A DNA stretch of 44,715 bases from a virus: positions 1 through 44,715 of IMG/VR virus record IMGVR_UViG_3300027816_000167; one strand, given 5' to 3'. Below are positions 22,727 to 30,182 of this stretch, piece after piece. Position numbers and translations under genes: made by a program. The notes beneath the pieces are model-generated. The model was not told where the DNA came from. It saw only the letters and a list, made by a program, of their open reading frames with translations, and did no database searches. Each line of letters starts with the position of its first letter. Position 1 is the first letter of the stretch.

Positions 22727-23703
22727 CAGTCTGCTCCAATGCGGTCTAGCAAGTCTTCGACTAGGCGAAGACGCATGGTTAGGTTCGCGACCTGCCCGGC
22801 CATTCTTTCGATTACATTGACGGCGTGTTCGTTGAAGGTGCCTGTCGAATCGCTCTGGTCCTCGAACGCCATGTCCTGTTGTGCGAGTTGCTGCCAGTCC
22901 TCAAAGTCTGCTCCGTCGGCCTGCTCGATTGCGACTCCACGCATACCTGCCATCTGCTGATTGAGCATGGCAAACGGAGTTGGGCCAATGTCTCCGGGCC
23001 TTGCCTTGGAAACTGGCTGCTGTTTGGCTCTCTTGGCTACTGCCTGACGAACTTCGCGAGCCTTGCGGTTAGCCGTTCCTCTGCGAGTTGCTTGCCTTCC
23101 CTTTTCCGTGGCGATCGACTGGGCTTGCTGCCCCATCTTCGTGAAGGCTTGGTAGCCTTCCGAGATTGCGTCGAGCCCCTTTTGCATAAGTGGCGTGATG
23201 TTTCCCGCATCTTGTGTCTGCCCTTCGGTGTAGTCTTTAGGCAGTTGCGATCGTTCGACTTTGGCTAGGACTGGGATCGGCTTGTCTTCTTCAGGTGTCG
23301 ATCCTGAGACTGCCGACATCGCATACTGAGCACCCTGTTTGACAAGTTTGGTCACATCCTCCAGGGTGGGAGTGTACGAATCCACCATCATCTGCTGGTA
23401 CTGCTTCTGCGTCGGCTCGTCGATCTGCTGAGTCGCCATCGCATAGGCGGTGCTGAGCCCCTTGCCGATCGTTCCTGCTGTGTCCAGAAACGAAGTGGCC
23501 ATCATCGGGGCGGCATATTCGATCGACTTGGCTACCGATTCCATCGCCTTGAGTGGCGACGAAATGGGCTTTGCCTGCTTTGGTTCGGCAGGAAGCATTG
23601 GCCGGGAGCCGTAGAACGTCTTATCGTCGGCGAGGTTCTTCTGTGCTGCATCAGCGCGTTGCCGAAGCTGCGAAGGAGTCGCCTTGCTCTTTCTCTTTGC
23701 CAT
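22726..23703 (-). CDS. Helical Ala/Gln/Lys-rich protein (325 aa), possible short tape measure
   Basis: ATG 23703 with weak Shine-Dalgarno, one gene after the tail-tube-like gene. The N-terminus is very basic (MAKRKSKATPSQLRQRA). Residues ~50-110 hold Ala/Gly/Met-rich helices (MMATSFLDTAGTIGKGLS) reminiscent of tape-measure hydrophobic segments, a second basic patch lies at ~200-235, and the C-terminus is a leucine-heptad coiled coil (VIERMAGQVANLTMRLRLVEDLL). Position and composition would fit a short tape measure or tail-chaperone-like protein; other helical virion proteins remain possible. Confidence 0.55.
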   Translation of the reverse strand: MAKRKSKATPSQLRQRADAAQKNLADDKTFYGSRPMLPAEPKQAKPISSPLKAMESVAKSIEYAAPMMATSFLDTAGTIGKGLSTAYAMATQQIDEPTQKQYQQMMVDSYTPTLEDVTKLVKQGAQYAMSAVSGSTPEEDKPIPVLAKVERSQLPKDYTEGQTQDAGNITPLMQKGLDAISEGYQAFTKMGQQAQSIATEKGRQATRRGTANRKAREVRQAVAKRAKQQPVSKARPGDIGPTPFAMLNQQMAGMRGVAIEQADGADFEDWQQLAQQDMAFEDQSDSTGTFNEHAVNVIERMAGQVANLTMRLRLVEDLLDRIGAD

Positions 23704-23707
23704 TGGC

Positions 23708-24652
23708 CTAGCTGATGTTGGTTACGGAAAGCTCGTTGCCGGATGCCGTTGCCTGTGCTTCCATCGAGATTTGCAATGGAATCTCGCTGTGTCCCTGTAC
23801 CACTGGTGGTTCTTGCGTTGCTCGCATGATCGGGAAATCAAACTGCAATGCCTCGTCGGATACGCCAGTTCCCGTCTCCCAACGTAGGCGAACGTCGTCG
23901 CCAGTGTTGTAGAGGGTCTGTGCTGCGGTCCAAAGGCCAGAAGTGAATGGCGACGTAACCTGAGCCCGGATCTTGCGGCGAGTTTTGTAGACGCAATTCG
24001 GCGTCAGGCTGTTCCTTGTCTTGGCCTGGATGCCGTTGTCGATCAGGATGTTCGCCTCCATGCAATCGTAGGCAGTCCCATTGATGGAGAACTTTAACTG
24101 GGGATGCGTGTACGGAGAATAGTCTTCACCGTCGGCGTGCGTCGGGATTGTTCCAGGCCAGGATTTCGTTAGGTCTTCTTCGCGTGCGACGATGCGAAGC
24201 TGAAGGTTAAGGATTTCTTCATCGTCCCCTCCGTCGGCAGACTTTGACTGGAACAGGGCTGCGGCCACTACGCAGTTGCGGTAATAGAAAGTCCCGTTGT
24301 CCCTGTAAATCATCATGTCGAACAGCTTGACCGTCTCAGACAGTGCAAAGACGTTTGACGCTTCGTCAGTCCCAAGGATTCTCGGTAGCCATTTATCTAG
24401 CTCCGATGGGCCAAGCTGGAGGCCGATTGATCCGACTGGGATGTAGCTGGCTTTCGTAACCCTTGCGGCGTACTGCGACCCAGAGCCAGTAATCAGATTG
24501 GACGAAACGATTTTGCGAGAAGCCTTCATCGTTTCATACACGAACGGGTAGATTTCGCTGCTTGCGTTGAACGTCGGGTCGGCATCGCCGACTGCGGATC
24601 TTGGCATCACAAGGATATTGGCGAAACTTCCGACTGCTGCGCACCCAGTCAT
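23708..24652 (-). CDS. Tail-tube-like major tail protein (314 aa)
   Basis: ATG 24652 with AGGGG 6 bases upstream. Beta-rich throughout with an early helix LQLGPSELDKWLPRILGTD (~78-96). The hydrophilic residues plus LPxILG element are characteristic of tail tube proteins of the Phage_tube_2 type, in which an alpha-helix packs against two beta-sheets of the tube. A C-terminal ~100-residue region ends in strands (EIPLQISMEAQATAS). It follows a connector/completion-like gene, the expected order. If right, it implies a long-tailed virion. Confidence 0.6.
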   Translation of the reverse strand: MTGCAAVGSFANILVMPRSAVGDADPTFNASSEIYPFVYETMKASRKIVSSNLITGSGSQYAARVTKASYIPVGSIGLQLGPSELDKWLPRILGTDEASNVFALSETVKLFDMMIYRDNGTFYYRNCVVAAALFQSKSADGGDDEEILNLQLRIVAREEDLTKSWPGTIPTHADGEDYSPYTHPQLKFSINGTAYDCMEANILIDNGIQAKTRNSLTPNCVYKTRRKIRAQVTSPFTSGLWTAAQTLYNTGDDVRLRWETGTGVSDEALQFDFPIMRATQEPPVVQGHSEIPLQISMEAQATASGNELSVTNIS

Positions 24653-24662
24653 GGCAAACCCC

Positions 24663-25112
24663 TTAGTACAGTTCCCGTATCAGTGTAGTGACTTCGATTG
24701 CCGAAATGTCCAGGTTGCGTTTCCTCCATTCTTCGGGGAATCGCATGGTGCTCGGCTTAATCTTGGTGATAATCTCGCAGGAACCATCAGTCATAATTCT
24801 CTGCTCATGCAGTGCCGATCTAGTCAGGTTGCGAAACCTGCTTCGATAATTCAGTCCTGCTCGTTGATGCGTGTCAGTTGGCATGACACGAACGACCATG
24901 ACTCGGTATCGCACATCGGTCTTTTGTGCTACTCCGTTTCCAAACTGCTCCTCCATTGGGATAACGTGAATGCCGCGCGATGGGGCCATTGACGTAAACA
25001 AATCTTCTCGGCGGTTTATCTCGTCGGACTTAATCCCGTCGGGCCAAGTGATACCCTGAAGGACTGCGACAACGCGATCGGCATGGGTTAGGTGACGGTC
25101 TTCCGCTGCCAT
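24663..25112 (-). CDS. Putative head-tail/tail completion protein (149 aa)
   Basis: ATG 25112 is preferred (GGGAGG, 6 bases), coupled to the preceding stop as TGATG; GTG 25115 is possible. The protein has a compact alpha/beta fold with RYRVMVVRVMPTD strands and an Arg-rich middle (AGLNYRSRFRNLTR). Between the connector-type protein and the tail tube-like gene, phages usually carry a tail terminator or neck protein of this size. The function is inferred from order, not from a motif. Confidence 0.55.
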   Translation of the reverse strand: MAAEDRHLTHADRVVAVLQGITWPDGIKSDEINRREDLFTSMAPSRGIHVIPMEEQFGNGVAQKTDVRYRVMVVRVMPTDTHQRAGLNYRSRFRNLTRSALHEQRIMTDGSCEIITKIKPSTMRFPEEWRKRNLDISAIEVTTLIRELY

Positions 25113-27667
25113 CACTGACCTCCCATTACATCCACGTTCGGCTCGAAGTCCTCAAAGGTATCAACGTCGTAGTTGATCGCGCTTTCCGGCTGATTGGTGT
25201 CTGCCGAATCTGCTGCGATCCCCCGGTCAAACTCCTCTTTCGCCAGGACACGAGCGGCGGAAAGGGCCTCCGCTGGCATGTCGATGTTGAGGCAATACTT
25301 CTCCCACGCCAGGGCGTCCAAAGCCGCGAGCATGGAAGTCGGATCGATGTCTGCCGGGTCGGATACAGTGTAGCCTTTTCCGCTTGCCGTTGCAGTAAAA
25401 GGTAGGGAAACCTTCACCTCAGTCGCCGACACAACTTCGGTGATGAATGCCTGAACTGCGAAATCCACACGGCTTTCGTCGAAAACCGTCGGCCCCTTGG
25501 GTAGTGTTGCAGTGGCGGAAATTCTCAGAATACACCCAACATGGGTGGCTGAAAACGCTGCCGTCGCACTGGTGAAGGTCTGGGTTCCGGTGGTGTATGC
25601 TCCGTCTACCCCCGTCAGTTCGTAGGTCTTGAATGGCCTGGGCCGAACGATCAAGGCAATCTCGAACCGGGTGGCCTGTGCTGGGACCGGGGAGAACTCA
25701 ATCTCCTTCAGGCCCATGTAATTCTCGCTGGACCGGAGGGTGTAGCGTAGCGTCTGCCCGGTTGTCCTAGCCAGTTTCCGGTGGCGTACTGCATCCGCTG
25801 GGCTCATGTACTCCAGTGGTCGGTATGCGTCCTCGTCGATGACGCTGCGGATCTGACGGAACATTACCGGCAAAGCGTAGCTTGCCTGCATCCAGGTAAC
25901 GGCCTTGTTGGTGAAGCTGGCTTGTGGTGCGGTGAGCGATGACAGAAGTAGCTCGGTGTCGCTGATTCGAGAGGCTACCTTGTATCGCTGGTTATCAAAG
26001 ACAACTTCGCCGTACTGGGCATCGGTCGGCCAAGTTCCGGTCGCAATGCTCAGGATGTCGGTTGCTGTGTCGAACGATGCGGTCTTCTGAACAACAGCCT
26101 TTGTGGTTACTGCTACCCTGCGGTTGTAGTGCCTCCAGGTGGATCGTCCAGCGAGTTCGGTCAACGCATCCTGAACTGCTACCTTGAGTGCGTGCATCTG
26201 GCGAGCACTGCCCTCCAGTCCACGCTTGTCCCGTAAACGCTGAACGATGTCGGCGTAGGTAAATAGGTCGCTGGTCATGTAGACAGCAAGAGGATATGGA
26301 GGAACCTGGAGGGACGGATATGTACCGGCCCCGCTTCCTCCACCTCCGCCACCGCCACCGCTTCCAGTAATCCACGCTGCATCACCACGGTCACGAATCG
26401 CCTGGGTCGAATCCGTGGTGTGAGTGTAAGTGCCGCCAACGTCGCTTGGAGTCGTAATGCTTGCATCGCTCCGAAGCAATGCCCGGAAGAACCCAAGGAT
26501 TGTGTTGACTCCAGTTCCAGTAAATGCTCCGATTCGTGCAAGGATCGACTGCGAAGACGCTTCAAGGGCAAGTCCATTCTGGACCTCCGTGATCGCGTCG
26601 GCGGCTAGTGCGTTGGCGTCGATCGCACCCGGGGCGAAGTGGGTGTTGTCGATCACTGCGGGCTGAAGTTCGTGGATGTCTGCGGCCACATGATTCGATC
26701 CGGTCACCGCAACAGTTCGCTGGTTATAGTTTGCGGAGATCAAAACGCCATCGAGGTAGCCGGCTCGGGTCGAAGTCCAATGGGTCGCAAGTGCCGCTCC
26801 GTCGGTCCCCCGCATGTCGGTGTTAGTGGTCGTCGTATCGACAAGAACAACCCGCGAAACGTGGCCGCTCGAGTTGATACCAAGGGCAGCAAAGTTGGTC
26901 GGGAACGTGACGCCAGAAATCGAGCCAACGGAACCAGTGACGTTCCCGCCGACGTTGCCCGTCACACTGCCAACTGATCCCGACAGATTGCCGGTGATGT
27001 TGCCGGTGATCCCAACAGCCCACGAAGTGACAAGCGAAAGGCCATCGGAGGCTAGCTTGTAGTTTGTTTTGTCGCCAACGACTTCCGCGATGGATCGCAT
27101 CCGGCCATCGACCAAGCCGGATGGAAGCCGGTTCTGGATGTCCTGCGTGTCCGTCTCGATGTCCGTCGCCGTCTTGATCGTGGTGCCGCTCAGGTTCAGC
27201 GTCGTCGATGGAGAGCCAACGTTGGCAAGGTCGATGCCAGCCTCGCCGCCAGCGGAAACGTCGAGCGTTCGACCAGCCGTAGTTGGCTTGAGGGCGCCGA
27301 ATGCGTCGGTTTGGTAATCAACAGTGTCAAGTTCAATGTAGACATTCACCGGCACCATGTTAGCCGCGCCGCGAAGCTGGATCGCAACTTCATTGCCACC
27401 ATCGAGGGCACCGTTTGGAATCCCGAACTCATACCACCCAGGCATGTTCGTGTTATCGACTGCCACAAACCCGCCATCGGTGTAGCTTCCAAGCGTTGCA
27501 CTAGCGAGCGGAATCGAGACTTCGTTTGAGAGGTCGCCAGCAAAATAGTATGCCACCAGCCCGCTAGTGTTGTGCAGGAGGTTGGCCAATCCTGCACCGG
27601 TAGTGCTCGACGAATCGCCAACGAAAATCAGCCGACGAATTGAGGTTGAACCACGCTTGAGTTTCAC
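25112..27667 (-). CDS. Fibre-like domain fused to a head-tail connector-like domain (851 aa)
   Basis: GTG 27667 (GGAGG, 9 bases; GTGA overlap) is preferred over the longer frame to 27766. Residues 1-430 form a fibre-like part: a beta module (FVGDSSSTTGAGLANLL), a Gly/Asn/Ser repeat array at ~217-252 (VTGNVGGNVTGSVGS) and an ALEASSQSILARIGAF module common in environmental tail-fibre or upper-collar proteins. A Gly-rich linker at ~435-450 joins an ~400-residue second part with helix LRDKRGLEGSARQMHALK, RSTWRHYNRRVAV and a C-terminal LAALDALAWEKYCLNID helix, resembling phage connector/adaptor proteins at the portal. The order (before tail completion) fits the connector half. A fused fibre would put receptor binding at the neck. 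Confidence 0.6.
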   Translation of the reverse strand: MKLKRGSTSIRRLIFVGDSSSTTGAGLANLLHNTSGLVAYYFAGDLSNEVSIPLASATLGSYTDGGFVAVDNTNMPGWYEFGIPNGALDGGNEVAIQLRGAANMVPVNVYIELDTVDYQTDAFGALKPTTAGRTLDVSAGGEAGIDLANVGSPSTTLNLSGTTIKTATDIETDTQDIQNRLPSGLVDGRMRSIAEVVGDKTNYKLASDGLSLVTSWAVGITGNITGNLSGSVGSVTGNVGGNVTGSVGSISGVTFPTNFAALGINSSGHVSRVVLVDTTTTNTDMRGTDGAALATHWTSTRAGYLDGVLISANYNQRTVAVTGSNHVAADIHELQPAVIDNTHFAPGAIDANALAADAITEVQNGLALEASSQSILARIGAFTGTGVNTILGFFRALLRSDASITTPSDVGGTYTHTTDSTQAIRDRGDAAWITGSGGGGGGGGSGAGTYPSLQVPPYPLAVYMTSDLFTYADIVQRLRDKRGLEGSARQMHALKVAVQDALTELAGRSTWRHYNRRVAVTTKAVVQKTASFDTATDILSIATGTWPTDAQYGEVVFDNQRYKVASRISDTELLLSSLTAPQASFTNKAVTWMQASYALPVMFRQIRSVIDEDAYRPLEYMSPADAVRHRKLARTTGQTLRYTLRSSENYMGLKEIEFSPVPAQATRFEIALIVRPRPFKTYELTGVDGAYTTGTQTFTSATAAFSATHVGCILRISATATLPKGPTVFDESRVDFAVQAFITEVVSATEVKVSLPFTATASGKGYTVSDPADIDPTSMLAALDALAWEKYCLNIDMPAEALSAARVLAKEEFDRGIAADSADTNQPESAINYDVDTFEDFEPNVDVMGGQ

Positions 27668-28317
27668 TGGTCGGCCCCTCCTCTGATGTTCACTTGTCGG
27701 GCGGATGCTGAACCGCCACCGGTTGGGTAGGTCTGCTCGTAAACGGTAAATACAACCGTTCGCCATGCTGCGGACGTTACGACTGTTGTGCTCGCCGTAG
27801 CGAATGAGTTCGCGTCTGCGTTGCTGTCGTGCGCCACCATCTCCCAGCCAGTTCCGGTCAGGCTGGTTACGTTCGTGAGTCCAGTTGGTGCAGTCTCTAG
27901 TGCGTTAGTGTCGTTGCGCTGCGAGCCGAACCCAATCATCCATTGATCTGCATTCTCACGGTTAAAAGACGAGCCGAATGCGGTATAGCTAACCGACGTC
28001 GAGGTGCCAGCGTTAAAGCCGGCAAGCGTAGGAATTGCAAGCCCAACATCGGATCGATAAACCACCGCAATCAATCCGTCCGCATTCGTCCAAGTCCCGC
28101 TGGTTTCACTTGACGACTGGGCAACCTTGAACCCGATCCTGGTGCCGCTGGTGCTTCCGGTCGCATTGTTGATGTTTAGCCAGCCAGTCGGGAGCGATGG
28201 TGCGGTGTTGGCACCGTCGTTATAAGCAAAAATCAAGATCAAGTCACCGCTGGCGTGCGTGCCAATCGTGATCGTGTCGCCTGCGTTAGTGGCGGAACTG
28301 ATGCGGGAGATTGTCAA
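27664..28317 (-). CDS. Beta-sandwich virion surface protein (217 aa)
   Basis: The start is TTG 28317 (GGAG, 8 bases), overlapping the preceding stop. The protein is Ser/Thr/Gly-rich with evenly spaced strands (DTITIGTHASGDLILIFAYN, GLIAVVYRSDVG, WRTVVFTVYEQ), a jelly-roll or Ig-like composition shared by small collar or decoration proteins of marine-type phages. No Cys, no signal peptide. It ends directly before the fibre/connector fusion and is probably in the same structure. Confidence 0.6.
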   Translation of the reverse strand: MTISRISSATNAGDTITIGTHASGDLILIFAYNDGANTAPSLPTGWLNINNATGSTSGTRIGFKVAQSSSETSGTWTNADGLIAVVYRSDVGLAIPTLAGFNAGTSTSVSYTAFGSSFNRENADQWMIGFGSQRNDTNALETAPTGLTNVTSLTGTGWEMVAHDSNADANSFATASTTVVTSAAWRTVVFTVYEQTYPTGGGSASARQVNIRGGADQ

Positions 28318-28811
28318 AGGACTGGCTCCGTAGCAGGGTCACCATCCCACGCTTCGATTGCGGCCATGTAGGAATTGTATCGCCCCGAAGCAGTCCTACG
28401 CTTCTCGGCCAATGTCTTTTCCAGTTTCATGTTTTGCCACGCAGCGACAATCTGGGCATCCACCTCGGGCAACTTGTTCAATTCGCAGAGCGATACAAGC
28501 CGCCGACCGACGGCGGCAATTGCTTGGCAAGACGGGTGGGGAATCGCCAAGAGCTTCGCGTTGAATTGCGGATCTCCGATCGATAGGCCAGCACCTCCAG
28601 CCTGGAACTTTATCCAGCCGTATCCGATTGTTTCAAGGAAATCAATCAGTGGCCCAACACTTGCGTCACCGATAATTCCGGCGATTCCCTCCAGCGTGTA
28701 TCGCTGACGATCCACCAACAGATGGATTGGGTCTTTGGCGTTGAAAAGAATCTGCGCTAAAGTCAGGTCTTCCCAGCCGTCGATGGACTCAATGACTTTT
28801 CGATAGCTCAT
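28314..28811 (-). CDS. Unknown protein between portal and connector (165 aa)
   Basis: ATG 28811 (GAGG, 7 bases). Mixed alpha/beta, with a pattern of helices (ESIDGWEDLTLAQILFN, IVAAWQNMKLEKTLAEKRR) and a Gly-rich turn (WIKFQAGGAGLSIGDP). No known motif. Place and size fit a minor head or neck component. Confidence 0.6.
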   Translation of the reverse strand: MSYRKVIESIDGWEDLTLAQILFNAKDPIHLLVDRQRYTLEGIAGIIGDASVGPLIDFLETIGYGWIKFQAGGAGLSIGDPQFNAKLLAIPHPSCQAIAAVGRRLVSLCELNKLPEVDAQIVAAWQNMKLEKTLAEKRRTASGRYNSYMAAIEAWDGDPATEPVL

Positions 28812-28854
28812 GGCGTAGCCTCGCTCGACTCGGCTGAAAAAGATTGGTGAAACA

Positions 28855-29121
28855 TTACGAGAGTCGTTCTTGTATTCCCTTGATCTGACCTCGAAGGCTT
28901 CCGACTTCTTCAGTCAAAACCAAAAGACGATCGTTGGCTTTCTGGTGCTCGCCTTCGCACTTGGTCACTGCTTCAGTAAGTTGCGTGATCCTCTTTGCGT
29001 TCTCGCCTTCTCGGATCTTGAACAGCGCGGCAAGAGCCATTGAAAGAGTCGATATGATGATCGCGGCCCCCCACTGGATGTACTGATGTGGCTCGCTTGG
29101 TGGTGGTGTTGGCACTTCCAT
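28855..29121 (-). CDS. Single-pass membrane protein with coiled-coil tail (88 aa), holin or spanin candidate
   Basis: ATG 29121 (GGGGG upstream). N-terminal Pro-rich leader, one transmembrane helix (WGAAIIISTLSMALAALF, 17-34), then an ~50-residue charged heptad coiled coil (ENAKRITQLTEAVTKCEGEH to GQIKGIQERL). This N-in membrane plus periplasmic or cytoplasmic coiled coil resembles inner-membrane spanins, class III holins or tail-associated membrane proteins. It lies among connector genes rather than beside a recognisable endolysin. The function is uncertain; the topology is clear. Confidence 0.65.
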   Translation of the reverse strand: MEVPTPPPSEPHQYIQWGAAIIISTLSMALAALFKIREGENAKRITQLTEAVTKCEGEHQKANDRLLVLTEEVGSLRGQIKGIQERLS

Positions 29122-29148
29122 AACTCCCCCTGATCCTACTATGCAAAC

Positions 29149-29169
29149 TTACTGACAACTTGTCAGTAA
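29149..29169. promoter_or_regulatory. Perfect 9-bp palindrome after a stop codon
   Basis: TTACTGACA-ACT-TGTCAGTAA is a perfect inverted repeat with a 3-base centre directly after the stop codon of the 97-aa gene. No T-tract follows on either strand, so a terminator is unlikely. A 17-base near-copy (16/17) lies at 40195-40211 inside the small forward DNA-binding protein gene, which leaves a protein-binding site possible. Confidence 0.4.
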
Positions 29170-29463
29170 TTATGCGATTGCATTGATGGCCGTCACAATC
29201 TCGTTGGCAACTCCGCGATTTCCGATGGCGATGGCCAGGGCGTTCCGGCAGTTGGCAGGGACCGCCGCCCCGGAGGTGCAGCAGTCGGCGATGATCTTGG
29301 CTTCGTTGGCGTGCCCAATGGCAACAGCCAGGGCTTTTCGGGCGTAGGCAGGTACGGCCGTACCTGTAACACCGGCGTCAGCGATGTCGCAAATCTTGTC
29401 AGCCGCCGCAGCGTTGGCGATTCCCTGGGCGAAAACCCGACGGGCTCTTGTCGAGATAGGCAT
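29170..29463 (-). CDS. Three-repeat alpha-helical protein (97 aa)
   Basis: ATG 29463 (AGGAGG, 4 bases). The whole protein consists of three copies of a ~31-35-residue unit: ARRVFAQGIANAAAADKICD (from 7), ARKALAVAIGHANEAKIIAD (41-60) and CRNALAIAIGNRGVANEIVT (72-91), each a helix, a turn with Gly/Asn and a second helix, with linkers GTAVPAY and GAAVPAN. It is Ala-rich and not membrane-like. It may be a small scaffold or oligomeric virion component; no family is recognised. The palindrome follows its stop. Confidence 0.65.
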   Translation of the reverse strand: MPISTRARRVFAQGIANAAAADKICDIADAGVTGTAVPAYARKALAVAIGHANEAKIIADCCTSGAAVPANCRNALAIAIGNRGVANEIVTAINAIA

Positions 29464-29471
29464 GATTCCTC

Positions 29472-30182
29472 CTAGTGGATCTTGTGGGCGTGCTTTTCGA
29501 TAACCATTTCCCGAAGTTCCCTACGATCCTTTTTCCGTAGGGACGGGTCAGTTTTCTGATACTCCGAGATTCGTCGGCGAATGATGTCTTCGCCTAGCGG
29601 CTTGCAGTTCTTTGGGGCCAGCGGATCGTCGCTTGGCTCGCAGGACTCAATGTTCGACAGGTTGGAGTTGCATCGGTATCCCCGGCCCTCCAGTAGCTTG
29701 CGGATGTAGGCCCGGCCTTGAGCCCTCGATACCCACGCTTCGGGATCGCCTTTGAATCTGGCGAGCCCCGGCATGTAAACGTCGTTCGGCGACGGTGTGT
29801 AGCCGTGTGCCTTTGCCGCCTTGAGAAATCTGTTCAGGTGCTTCTGGCTTTGGAACTGATTGTCGAGCGTTCCCATGCCTGCAAAAAACGTATCGTCGGT
29901 GGATAGTACCGGACCTGCTTGGGTCGCCACCATTTCTGAGAAGCGATGATCCTTCCCGGTTCTCCGCATCTTGACGTACAGAGCCAGACACGGCAGACCG
30001 TAGCTTGTGAGTCGATCCTCGTAATCCTTCATCGAACTTCGTGCGGCCTCTGGAAACTCCTCGGCAATTTCGTCAAAGGTAGGCGGGACCACAAGGAGTT
30101 CGATAAACCCTTCCCAGTCTGGGAACCTTTGCACCAGTGCGTCGGCTTCTGCCTCGGCTTGTTGGAGCCATGCCGCTGTCAT
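29472..30182 (-). CDS. Unknown portal-linked protein (236 aa)
   Basis: ATG 30182, coupled to the portal stop (ATGA). A soluble alpha/beta protein with a GLPCLALYVKMRRTGKDHRF core, GMGTLDNQFQSQKHLNRFLKAAK and a basic C-terminus (SEYQKTDPSLRKKDRRELRE). Two Cys in NSNLSNIESCEPSDDPLAPKN are not part of a visible metal site. Genes directly following the portal are often head-completion or protease factors, but no protease motif is visible here. Confidence 0.6.
   Translation of the reverse strand: MTAAWLQQAEAEADALVQRFPDWEGFIELLVVPPTFDEIAEEFPEAARSSMKDYEDRLTSYGLPCLALYVKMRRTGKDHRFSEMVATQAGPVLSTDDTFFAGMGTLDNQFQSQKHLNRFLKAAKAHGYTPSPNDVYMPGLARFKGDPEAWVSRAQGRAYIRKLLEGRGYRCNSNLSNIESCEPSDDPLAPKNCKPLGEDIIRRRISEYQKTDPSLRKKDRRELREMVIEKHAHKIH

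Noticed and set aside
26910-27015. Coding Gly/Asn repeats as a CRISPR array or minisatellite
   Set aside because: Short in-frame degenerate repeats of a fibre protein, without spacers of constant length.
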